A stretch of 6,344 nucleotides of DNA, from NCBI GenBank assembly GCA_049414625.1, contig JBMSAU010000005.1:1-6344 (forward strand). Reading direction: 5' to 3'. Below are positions 1-6,248 of this stretch, one piece after another. The stretch is from WYEG01 sp049414625 (GTDB lineage Bacteria; Desulfobacterota; Thermodesulfobacteria; Thermodesulfobacteriales; Thermodesulfobacteriaceae). The position numbers and the translations under genes were made by a program. Below the pieces are notes generated by a model. The model had not been told where the DNA came from and made no database searches. It was given only the letters and a program-made list of their open reading frames with translations. Position 1 is the first letter of the stretch. Each line of letters opens with the position of its first letter.

Positions 1-645
1 TCTGCAAGAACTTTCCCAAATTCTTATTGGATGTTAAATCCACGAGAGATTATTTGTTCTAAATGTGAGTTTATTCTTATGTGCCATCATATACCTTTCA
101 TAAATCTTGAAGGAGGTAATAAGAACGAAAAAATTGAAATTTTTATAAACGCACCATCTCTTACACTAATAATAGATTTAAATAGCTTTGCTGAAAATAT
201 TTTAACAAAATCCAAAGAATATGAAATAAGAAAAATTCTTGGTTCTTCACTTTTGCAATGGGCAATAAAAAGAAGGACATTACTTGGTGCTTGGACAATG
301 ATGAATATTGAAGTGATTGTGAAAAAAGGAGATATTATTGATTACTTTGACCTTCCGCCGGATATTACTAAAATTTTACTTGATTATGAAATAGCCAGTT
401 TGATCGAAGAAATAAATGAAGAAAAAATATTTGATTTAATATTAGCAGGAAAATTTTCAGAGCTTGAAAAAGCAAACTACTTTGTGTTGAGAGCAATTTT
501 GAAGTTAAAAAAGAATGAAAAAGAACTTAAAAATGATCCTATAACTAAGTATTTTACTAACTATGATGATCTAAAATATCTCAGAAGAGTTTCACAAATT
601 TTACCTAAGCTCTACGGTAAAATTTTAGAAAAAATAGGGAGGTAA
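1..645 (+). CDS. cas8b1: Cas8b1/Cst1, type I-B Cascade large subunit, 5' end cut by the window
   Basis: The frame is open from base 1, so this is the last 214 residues of a longer protein. The ATG at 31 is internal, because sense codons (S-A-R-T-F-P-N-S-Y-W) run into it. Near the visible start is a cysteine cluster, NPREIICSKCEFILMCHH (C19, C22, C28, H29, H30 counted from base 1), of the CxxC kind seen in Cst1/Cas8 proteins, where it probably binds zinc. The rest is mostly helical and Lys/Glu/Ile-rich. In the family, Cas8b1 is the large subunit of the type I-B Cascade and helps recognise the PAM and load target DNA. The call rests on this motif and on the gene order cas8-(small)-cas7-cas5-cas3. 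The protein ends two bases before the next gene. I recognise it by motif and context, not by alignment; a related Cas8a1/Cas8b subfamily is possible. Confidence 0.8.
   Translation, partial: SARTFPNSYWMLNPREIICSKCEFILMCHHIPFINLEGGNKNEKIEIFINAPSLTLIIDLNSFAENILTKSKEYEIRKILGSSLLQWAIKRRTLLGAWTMMNIEVIVKKGDIIDYFDLPPDITKILLDYEIASLIEEINEEKIFDLILAGKFSELEKANYFVLRAILKLKKNEKELKNDPITKYFTNYDDLKYLRRVSQILPKLYGKILEKIGR
636..642 (+). promoter_or_regulatory. Shine-Dalgarno site of the small-subunit gene
   Basis: AGGGAGG lies 5 bases before the ATG at 648 and inside the last codons of cas8b1. Such a strong site placed at the end of cas8b1 fixes the start of the small gene. It argues that the gene is translated on its own and is not just the broken tail of cas8b1. 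Confidence 0.75.
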
Positions 646-647
646 TT

Positions 648-998
648 ATGGGAAGTAAAATTGACGATTTAATAAGGGAATTACAGAAAAGAGGGCAGAA
701 TATTAGCGATAATGACAATTTTAAAAACCTCGTAGACGCCATAAATGACTTAGGTTTTAGACTTCTTGAACAAACTCGCCTTGGGAACAAAGATAATGTC
801 TATTACATGCTTTTAAGATGCTTCCACGCTAATAAACAAGAGTTTCCAACTGAACTTGTAGAGGCTTTTAAACCAGAAAACGAAAAGTACTTTAAAACCC
901 TAATTTTCTCTTTTTTAGCCCCAATTTTAGGAAAAGAAGATAAGGAAGCTATAAAGTCACAGAAAACACAAGGAGAAACTGAAGGAGGTGAAGCATGA
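648..998 (+). CDS. Probable Cas11-like small subunit of the type I-B Cascade (separate gene)
   Basis: This is a 116-residue, apparently all-helical protein with no signal peptide or membrane segment. It lies between cas8b1 and cas7, two bases after the first and overlapping the second by ATGA. Residues about 20-95 read as amphipathic helices (for example NVYYMLLRCFHANKQEFP), and the last 20 residues are a charged, Gly/Glu-rich tail. Size, helical nature and position fit the Cas11 small subunit, which lines the belly of Cascade and steadies target DNA. In many type I-B, I-C and I-D systems that subunit has no gene of its own and is made from an internal start inside cas8. Here it seems to be a free-standing gene with its own ribosome binding site. 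The function is inferred from context. The alternative is that it is the detached C-terminal domain of an ancestral longer Cas8b1, which is nearly the same thing functionally. Confidence 0.6.
   Translation: MGSKIDDLIRELQKRGQNISDNDNFKNLVDAINDLGFRLLEQTRLGNKDNVYYMLLRCFHANKQEFPTELVEAFKPENEKYFKTLIFSFLAPILGKEDKEAIKSQKTQGETEGGEA
982..990 (+). promoter_or_regulatory. Shine-Dalgarno site of cas7
   Basis: AAGGAGGTG, an almost perfect match to the 16S rRNA anti-SD sequence, ends 4 bases before the cas7 ATG at 995. It lies within the coding sequence of the small-subunit gene. It is the strongest ribosome site in the window, which fits Cas7 being needed in several copies per Cascade. Confidence 0.75.
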
Positions 999-2074
999 AA
1001 AACATAACCTTAACCATCATTTTTGAAGGGTCAGCTTTAAACAGGGATGAAAAAATAGGAGGGAACATTCTCTCTATAAAAAAGCTTCAAATAGAAGGGA
1101 AAACGGTTAGTTTTATAGGGAAAACAGCAATAAGACACTATCTCTTTTCAACCTTAAACAAAGCTTTTGGATGGAAAGAAGCACAGGTTACATCACAAGG
1201 AGATGTTGTTCAATTTGATATCACAAAAGATGATATTTTAACTTCTCCTGAGCTTGATGCCTTTGGATATATGTATACGATTAGAGAAGGAATGTCAATC
1301 ACAAGAAAAGCACCTGTTGGAATAACAAAAGCAATCTCTTTAACTGAATGGAATGGAGACATGGCTTTCTATTGTAATCACGATTTAGTAAATAGAGCCA
1401 TAAAGCAGGGAGAAGATGCTTCCCCTAACCCTTTCAATAAAGAAGAACATCTATCTCTTTACAAATTGAGTTTCACAATTGATGTTGAGAGATTGGGAAG
1501 GGATGAGTGGGTATTTTCTAAAAAAGTTGAAAAGAATAGAAGAGTCTATATAAGAGAACTTGTTGAATATGACAATAAAATTGAAATAAAGGAAAGATCA
1601 TCAGAGGGTCGAGAAGAAAAAATTATATTTGAACATACTTTTTCAAAAAATATTTCTGACCTAAAGAGTGAAGGAAAACTAGTTATTATTGATGATGAAA
1701 AGAAAATAAAGTTTGAGTTCATACTCCCTCCAGAAGAAAAGAAAAAGAGAATAGAAGAACTTTTAACTGCTATAAAAGACGGTTTATACGCTCAATCTTC
1801 AGGCGAAGCAAACACGATAGTTCCTTTATTTATGATAGCTGCACCTGTTAAAGTTCCTTGTCCTATATTCCATCCATATATTAATTTAGAAGAAATTGAA
1901 AAAGGTAAGCTTTATAAAGTTAAAAGTATTTCAAATTGCCTTAATAACAGCTGGCTTTGTGGAAAGGTTTTTATTTGGGCAGATGGAATAAAGATAAATT
2001 ATGAAGAGGAAGAAATTAATGAGAATAAAATAACAAAAGACTGGAATGACTTTCTCTTAAACATTGTGGAATAA
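995..2074 (+). CDS. cas7: Cas7 (Cst2/DevR family), crRNA-binding backbone subunit of type I-B Cascade
   Basis: This 359-residue protein polymerises along the crRNA spacer to form the Cascade backbone. Visible family features are an N-terminal RAMP-type strand (ITLTIIFEGSALN, residues 4-16), DAFGYMYTIREG at 88-99, AISLTEW at 113-119, PFNKEEH at 146-152, and a C-terminal GLYAQSSGEANTIVPLFMI at 263-281, where Cst2 proteins carry a conserved basic/small-residue stretch. The length is close to the usual 300-360 of the family. A charged stretch at about 175-255 (Lys/Glu-rich) separates the two conserved halves. The start is fixed by the strong SD and by the ATGA overlap with the gene before. The frame is intact, with no missing blocks that I can see. 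After the stop, normal operon order would give cas5 at once, but here about 515 bases of unrelated sequence intervene. Confidence 0.92.
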   Translation: MKNITLTIIFEGSALNRDEKIGGNILSIKKLQIEGKTVSFIGKTAIRHYLFSTLNKAFGWKEAQVTSQGDVVQFDITKDDILTSPELDAFGYMYTIREGMSITRKAPVGITKAISLTEWNGDMAFYCNHDLVNRAIKQGEDASPNPFNKEEHLSLYKLSFTIDVERLGRDEWVFSKKVEKNRRVYIRELVEYDNKIEIKERSSEGREEKIIFEHTFSKNISDLKSEGKLVIIDDEKKIKFEFILPPEEKKKRIEELLTAIKDGLYAQSSGEANTIVPLFMIAAPVKVPCPIFHPYINLEEIEKGKLYKVKSISNCLNNSWLCGKVFIWADGIKINYEEEEINENKITKDWNDFLLNIVE

Positions 2075-2107
2075 AAAATTAAGAAGTGTAATTAAAAGTA
2101 GAGGGTT

Positions 2108-2338
2108 ATGATTAAAAATAAAAAATTGCTTGAAAGGTTTGAAAAGGAATTGATTAAAAAAGAAAAAATTAATATAGAGAAAAATTTTCGTATTTTTGAA
2201 GAAATGATAAAATTTGCTAAAGATATAAATAGATTTTCCCAAAAGGACTGGAAAAAAGATATAGAAAATGATATAAGATACGCAAGGGCAATAAATGGAA
2301 TTAAAAAAACTAATAGAAAAAATTGCAAAAGAATTTGA
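2108..2338 (+). CDS. Small charged protein paired with a nucleotidyltransferase remnant
   Basis: This is a 76-residue, very basic, helical protein starting 33 bases after cas7. GAGGG lies just before the ATG, with tight spacing. The core, roughly residues 5-66 (LLERFEKELIKKEK, then FRIFEEMIKFAKDINRF and a DIRYARAIN stretch), looks like a small family that I recall lying directly ahead of AbiEii/MNT-type nucleotidyltransferase genes. The next gene starts inside its 3' end (44-base overlap), as expected for a co-translated pair. It is not a known cas family. The last 10 or so residues, in the overlap, look like out-of-frame tail. It may be the partner of an abortive-infection or toxin-antitoxin-like module, but no activity can be read from the sequence. 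It appears intact while its partner is broken. Confidence 0.5.
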   Translation: MIKNKKLLERFEKELIKKEKINIEKNFRIFEEMIKFAKDINRFSQKDWKKDIENDIRYARAINGIKKTNRKNCKRI

Positions 2339-2590
2339 GAAGAATAAAATTGTTTATATGATTATTGGGGGGCAGGCAGTTTGGGGATACTTATGTGAAC
2401 TATGTTTCTGTAGAAGACCTTATTATTTACAAAATTATAAGCGGAAGAGAAAGGGATTTGGAAGACCTAAAGACCATTTTAATTAAAAACAAAAAATTGA
2501 CGAAAAATATATTTTGAAATGGTTAAAAGAATTTGAAAAAATTCTAAATAAAAACTTAAGGGAAACTTTTATGAAATTAAAGAAGAAGAG
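2295..2590 (+). pseudogene. Decayed AbiEii/MNT-like nucleotidyltransferase
   Basis: The ATG at 2295 opens a good nucleotidyltransferase start: a helix, then IVYMIIGGQAVWGY (residues 19-32), with the GG-x-A turn of the fold. The frame then runs into nonsense and stops at 2486. From about 2389 a different frame gives a typical C-terminal part of such proteins, YVNYVSVEDLIIYKIISGRE then RDLEDLKTILIKNKK. Past an A-rich run (2486-2496) a third frame continues with KIDEKYILKWLKEFEKILNK, and a fourth, in the frame of cas5, gives FYEIKEEE up to the cas5 start. The catalytic Asp-x-Asp segment that should follow GGQAV is gone, so there is an internal deletion of perhaps 60-90 codons plus two or three frameshifts. 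No active enzyme can be made. Intact relatives transfer nucleotides and often act as toxins or in phage exclusion. Confidence 0.7.
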
Positions 2591-3424
2591 ATGAAAGTTC
2601 TTAAATTAAAAATCTATCAACCCACCGCACATTATAGGATACCCTTTACCTTCGCAAGAAGACACACCTATCCTATTCCACCCTATTCAACGGTTATCGG
2701 TTTTATTTGTAATCTATTAGGAATAAAAGACCAACAGGACGAGAATTTTGAAAAGCTAAAAGAAGGCTTATCACTTGCCATCTATGGTAAGTACGAATAT
2801 TTAAACAGGGAATATGTGTGGTTTAGAAATTTAGAAAAAGATTCTCATGTAAGTAGATTTGGTTATTCAGAAAACAGATTTATTGACTCATTTCCTGAAC
2901 ATCCTGGAGGACAAATACCAACAAGAGTAGATGTTTTAGAAAATGTCAAATTAGTGATTTACATAAGACATGAGGACGAAAATTTCATTGAAATATTAAA
3001 AAACGCTTTTGAAAACCCTACAAACAGGATTTATCCTATTCACTTAGGAAGGGCAGAAGACTTAGTTGTGTTTGAAGAGGTAAAAACTATAAACATTAGA
3101 GAGGAAAAGAAACCATTATTCGGAAGTCTTAAAAAATACCATTTCACTTGGCTTGTCGACCCAAGTAGAGGTGAAAGATACATGAACCCTACATTTTATC
3201 CTGAAAATTATAGCGAATTCTTTAATAAAATCCAAGGTAGTTATCATCTAATAACATCCTTTTATAAAATTGTAGAAGGTTTTAGAGTCTTTGAGCAAAT
3301 CCCTGTTAAACTTTTTGAAGGCGGTTCCTTTCCGCTTTCCTTTGGGAAACCTTTCGAATTTATTTTTGATGAAAACGAAAATCTCCCCTTGTTTTTTGCC
3401 AAAATGATCTATCCAGAGGAGTAA
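2591..3424 (+). CDS. cas5: Cas5 (Cas5t), crRNA 5'-handle binding subunit of type I-B Cascade
   Basis: A 277-residue RAMP protein. Cas5 caps the 5' handle of the crRNA and contacts Cas8 and the first Cas7. The N-terminus MKVLKLKIYQPTAHYRIPF leads into the family signature YPIPPYSTVIGFICNLLG (residues 27-44). Further on are HLGRAEDLVV (151-160), shared by Cas5 of this subtype, and a C-terminal Gly-rich SFPLSFGKP segment (246-254). Length is normal to slightly long. The start is ATG 2591, after a weak purine-rich AAGAAGAG stretch. An in-frame stop at 2549 and no ATG between them rule out a longer form. The bases upstream are the tail of the decayed nucleotidyltransferase, so any original cas7-cas5 coupling is lost and cas5 relies on this weak ribosome site. 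One base separates its stop from cas3. Confidence 0.92.
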   Translation: MKVLKLKIYQPTAHYRIPFTFARRHTYPIPPYSTVIGFICNLLGIKDQQDENFEKLKEGLSLAIYGKYEYLNREYVWFRNLEKDSHVSRFGYSENRFIDSFPEHPGGQIPTRVDVLENVKLVIYIRHEDENFIEILKNAFENPTNRIYPIHLGRAEDLVVFEEVKTINIREEKKPLFGSLKKYHFTWLVDPSRGERYMNPTFYPENYSEFFNKIQGSYHLITSFYKIVEGFRVFEQIPVKLFEGGSFPLSFGKPFEFIFDENENLPLFFAKMIYPEE

Positions 3425-3425
3425 A

Positions 3426-5987
3426 ATGATAGAATTATGGGCAAAAAGACCTAAAGATGGAAAGATAATAACTTTAAAGAAACATACAAAGGATCTATTA
3501 GACAATCTTGAAAAGTTATACAATAAATTAAACAGTAAACTCTCTGACAAATTAGGCTCTATTTACGAGGATGATTTCTATCGTTTTCTAAAGTTTGCTT
3601 GCTTTTATCATGACCTTGGGAAGGTATCACCAAGTTTTCAAGAAATTTTAGGAAATAAGAAGTACTATAATGAGTATAAAAAGTTATTATCAACAAAAAT
3701 AAGACACAATATTCTTTCTTTGTTTTTCATTAACAAAGAAAAAGTAAAAGAAATTTGTAACTCTGATGAAGCTTTATATTCCATATTACTTTCAGCTGTA
3801 GCCTTTCATCATTGGAGGGAAGATGAAAAGGAGTATTTGTTAGGTTTAAATGAAGATTTAATAGAAACTTGTAAAAAATTACTTGAGGATAGCAATGGAA
3901 GAAAATTAGAAGAAATCTTAAAAGAACATTTCGATGGCTTTTCGATAGAAGGTTTTGATGCCAAAGATTTAATAGCTTTTGATAAAGACCTTGCTGAACA
4001 TATTGAAAAAGGTGGAAATCTAATTAGTGCAGGTATTATCCCTCCCTACACTCTTTATTTTCTTCCAGAAAGACTAAGAATGGAAAGAGCATTAAAAATT
4101 GATTTAAATCTGTGGATATTTCTTTCTGGTTTTCTTATGAGGATTGATCACTTTTCTTCATTTTGTGAGAAAGAAACAGAAATTTTTGAGATAGAAAAGG
4201 AATATCCTAAATTAGACTTAGAAGTTAAATTTAGTGAAAAGTTTAAAGATAGCTTCTGGCAAAAAGAGGTAATGAACGCTATAGATGATTTTAAAAACAA
4301 AAATATTATCTTAATTGCACCAACTGGTCTTGGGAAAACAGAATTAGCTTTCTTATGGGCAGAAGGTGAAAAATTCTTCTATACATTACCATTAAGGGTT
4401 GCTACCAATCAGATATTTGAAAGGGCTTGTAGTTATTTTAACGAAAACATTCATATTGATGATGACCCGTTTATTAATGGAAATGTAGGGCTTTTGCATT
4501 CAGATGCTGATTTATATATTGTTGATAAATGGGAAACTTTAAGAAATACAAACTGGGATGGAGAAACGCCCAAAATTATTGAAATTTCAAAACATTTTTC
4601 CTTACCCGTAAATATATCAACAGGAGACCAAATTTTCCCTTCTGCTTTAAAATATCCTGGTTATGAAAAAATTTACGCTACTTTGGGATATTCAAAACTG
4701 ATAATTGATGAGGTTCAAGCATACGACCCAAGAGCTTGTGCAATCATTGTTAAAATGATAGAAGACATTGTTTCTCTTGGGGGGAAATTTCTACTTATGA
4801 CCGCAACATTACCAAATTTTGTTAGAGAAGAGTTAAAAAATAAGGGGATACAATTTACGGAAGTTAATCTATACGAAGGTGAAATAAGAGAGTGTGAGGA
4901 ACAAAAGAAAATATGCAAAATAGAAGACATAACAAGGCACAAAATTGAGTTAAGAAAAAAGGATATAGAAGAAGATATCGATGAAATAATTAAATTAGCA
5001 AAGAAAGGAAAAAGAGTTCTTATTGTTTTAAACACTGTAAAAAAAGCAATAAGTGTTTATGAAAAGATTAAGAATAAAAAAAATAAAGGAGAGTATAGCG
5101 GATTTTTAGAATTACTGCATTCTGAAATGACTTTAAATGAAAGGAAGCGAAGAGAAAAAGAATTAGAGAAAGAGTTTAGTAATCCTAAGCCAGAAGATGA
5201 AAAGGAGCCAAAAATACTTGTTGCCACGCAAGTTGTCGAAGCATCTCTTGATATTGATGCTGACTATTTATTTACAGAAATTGCTCCAATTGATTCCTTA
5301 GTTCAAAGAATGGGAAGAGTAATGAGAAGGGTTAATTTGATAAGTGGAAAAATAAAAGGAAATGATAAAGAATTTAAATATGAAGATTTTTATGAAAAAG
5401 ATGAGCCGAATATTATAATTAATTATCAAAAGGAAAAAAATAAAATTAAAGAATCAGGTGTGGGCAAGGTTTACGAAGCAGAATTAATTCAAAAAGCCTA
5501 TGAAATTTTAAAAAAAATTTTAAAAGATAAAAAAGAAATTAAAGAAAGGGAAAAGCAAAGTTTGGTTGTTGAATTTTATGAAAAAGTTGGAACTGAAAAA
5601 AATTCAAAATATCTACAAAAATTTTACGAAACATTGAGAATTCTTAATTCAGGTTATGTTTCTGAAAATAAAGATGAGGCACACAAATTATTTAGAGAAA
5701 TCTATACAATTTCGGTATTAGAGGAAGACAAAATTGATGAAATAATCAAGAAAATAGAAGAAGCAGCTAACATAACTTGGCTTTGGTTTAAGAAAGAAAT
5801 AGTTGCAGAATATGTGATAAATGTAAATATGTGGAAGTTCAAAGGTTATGAGCCTAAACCTTTATGGAATAAAGTTAAAGATAAAATTAAGGATGAGACT
5901 ATAAGAGAGAAATTAGAGAAATATTTTTCTGGAATATATGTAGTTTCTAAAACCTCTACAGTAGACAAGGAAAATATAATTGATTGA
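3426..5987 (+). CDS. cas3: Cas3, HD nuclease-helicase of type I CRISPR interference
   Basis: An 853-residue single-chain Cas3: it is recruited by target-bound Cascade, nicks the displaced strand and then unwinds and degrades it 3' to 5' using ATP. The HD nuclease domain has H20, the HD pair H62-D63 in YHDLGK, H94, H128-H129 in AFHHW and probably D241. The helicase has Walker A APTGLGKTE (298-306), motif II IIDEVQAYDP (426-435), motif III LLMTATLP (456-463), motif V VATQVVEASLDIDAD (599-613) and motif VI QRMGRVMRR (627-635). All appear intact. Motif II is DEVQ where many Cas3 have DEVH or DExD; I recall DEIQ/DEVQ as common in this branch. A charged, Lys/Glu-rich stretch at 640-715 follows motif VI. 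The start is supported by GAGGAG 4 bases before the ATG and by the 1-base gap to cas5. The stop overlaps a probable cas4 start. Confidence 0.95.
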   Translation: MIELWAKRPKDGKIITLKKHTKDLLDNLEKLYNKLNSKLSDKLGSIYEDDFYRFLKFACFYHDLGKVSPSFQEILGNKKYYNEYKKLLSTKIRHNILSLFFINKEKVKEICNSDEALYSILLSAVAFHHWREDEKEYLLGLNEDLIETCKKLLEDSNGRKLEEILKEHFDGFSIEGFDAKDLIAFDKDLAEHIEKGGNLISAGIIPPYTLYFLPERLRMERALKIDLNLWIFLSGFLMRIDHFSSFCEKETEIFEIEKEYPKLDLEVKFSEKFKDSFWQKEVMNAIDDFKNKNIILIAPTGLGKTELAFLWAEGEKFFYTLPLRVATNQIFERACSYFNENIHIDDDPFINGNVGLLHSDADLYIVDKWETLRNTNWDGETPKIIEISKHFSLPVNISTGDQIFPSALKYPGYEKIYATLGYSKLIIDEVQAYDPRACAIIVKMIEDIVSLGGKFLLMTATLPNFVREELKNKGIQFTEVNLYEGEIRECEEQKKICKIEDITRHKIELRKKDIEEDIDEIIKLAKKGKRVLIVLNTVKKAISVYEKIKNKKNKGEYSGFLELLHSEMTLNERKRREKELEKEFSNPKPEDEKEPKILVATQVVEASLDIDADYLFTEIAPIDSLVQRMGRVMRRVNLISGKIKGNDKEFKYEDFYEKDEPNIIINYQKEKNKIKESGVGKVYEAELIQKAYEILKKILKDKKEIKEREKQSLVVEFYEKVGTEKNSKYLQKFYETLRILNSGYVSENKDEAHKLFREIYTISVLEEDKIDEIIKKIEEAANITWLWFKKEIVAEYVINVNMWKFKGYEPKPLWNKVKDKIKDETIREKLEKYFSGIYVVSKTSTVDKENIID

Positions 5988-6039
5988 CGAAGAGTTAACC
6001 ATAAAAGGGATTGAGGTATCTTATTACTCGGCAAGATTA
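5980..6039 (+). pseudogene. cas4: Probable cas4 remnant (N-terminal end only)
   Basis: A TTG at 5980, overlapping the end of cas3 by 8 bases and preceded by AAGG, opens a frame that reads IDEELTIKGIEVSYYSARL and stops at once. The part LTIKGIEVSYY resembles the first residues of Cas4, which usually begin with an ITG-x-x-x-x-YY stretch before the first iron-sulfur cysteine (a CKRKLW-like motif). In this operon type cas4 follows cas3. Here the reading frame ends before any cysteine, so the Fe-S cluster and the RecB-like nuclease core are absent. A second frame nearby gives LGKIISE, faintly like the later Cas4 LGK-x-IHE stretch, but this is too short to count. Recognition rests on position and about 11 residues. 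Confidence 0.45.
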
Positions 6040-6046
6040 TAAGTGA

Positions 6047-6115
6047 ATTGAGGAAATTAATTTTGAAAGGCATATTTTAACCGATGTCGAAGACCTAACA
6101 ACTAATATTTTATAG
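6047..6115 (+). pseudogene. cas2: Probable cas2 remnant (C-terminal end only)
   Basis: A frame opened by a stop at 6044 reads I-E-E-I-N and then FERHILTDVEDLTTNIL, ending in TAG at 6113-6115. Cas2 proteins typically end in a basic/aromatic stretch followed by a Gly/Asp-rich turn and N-I-I or N-I-L, and they lie last before the leader. Both the end and the place fit. The catalytic beta-strand start (V-x-Y-D) and the ferredoxin fold are gone. If right, cas4, all of cas1 and most of cas2 have been removed between about 6025 and 6050. The match is short, and an unrelated short frame cannot be excluded. Confidence 0.45.
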
Positions 6116-6248
6116 ATCTTTGAAAAGTGAATATTGGCGGATAACTTTACAAAGAGGGTTTTTGAACTTTTTTAAAAGGTTGAGCTTTGACGCAAAATTC
6201 TGATAGGTCTACTTGGAAAATGCTTGATATTTCTTATAATCAAATGCG
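6116..6248 (+). promoter_or_regulatory. CRISPR leader
   Basis: About 130 bases of non-coding, A/T-rich DNA lie between the end of the cas2-like remnant and the first repeat. I see no gene here. In type I systems the leader carries the array promoter and the signals that direct new spacers to the first repeat. The orientation is set by the repeat, whose + strand 3' end ATTTAAAC is the form of a crRNA handle, and by the promoter at its downstream end. I could not identify an IHF site. Confidence 0.7.
6213..6240 (+). promoter_or_regulatory. Sigma-70-type promoter of the CRISPR array
   Basis: TATAAT (6235-6240) is a perfect -10 box, and TTGGAA (6213-6218) matches the -35 consensus at four of six places with a 16-base spacer. 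Transcription should start about 6247, at the edge of the first repeat (6248/6249). The pre-crRNA would therefore begin with almost no 5' leader RNA. Confidence 0.6.

Noticed and set aside
605..790. Reverse-strand 61-codon ORF over the cas8b1/small-subunit junction
   Set aside because: It is the shadow of two well-supported + strand genes with clear ribosome sites; it has no recognisable domain and no operon partner.
648..998. Csm2/Cmr5-type small subunit of a type III system
   Set aside because: Size and helical make-up could fit, but every neighbour is type I-B (Cas8b1, Cst2-type Cas7, Cas5, Cas3) and no Cas10 is present.
2057..2328. Reverse-strand Phe/Ile-rich ORFs that look like membrane proteins
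   Set aside because: Their hydrophobic look comes from reading A-rich coding DNA backwards (Lys codons become Phe). They lie opposite the small + strand ORF and have no ribosome site that I can see.
3248..3550. Reverse-strand 100-codon ORF across the cas5/cas3 junction
   Set aside because: It lies wholly opposite conserved parts of Cas5 and Cas3 and has no family features.
4715..5035. Reverse-strand 106-codon ORF inside cas3
   Set aside because: It is antisense to conserved Cas3 helicase motifs II and III; a Ser/Ile/Phe-rich composition is typical of a shadow frame.
6027..6047. LGKIISE in the cas3 frame as a second piece of cas4
   Set aside because: Seven residues resembling the Cas4 LGK-x-IHE stretch are too few to count in A/T-rich DNA. 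They are mentioned under the cas4 remnant only.
6165..6181. Imperfect palindrome AACTTTT/AAAAGGTT in the leader as a terminator for the cas operon
   Set aside because: The stem is A/T-rich with a G-T pair and almost no loop, and no U-tract follows. It would not make a stable terminator.
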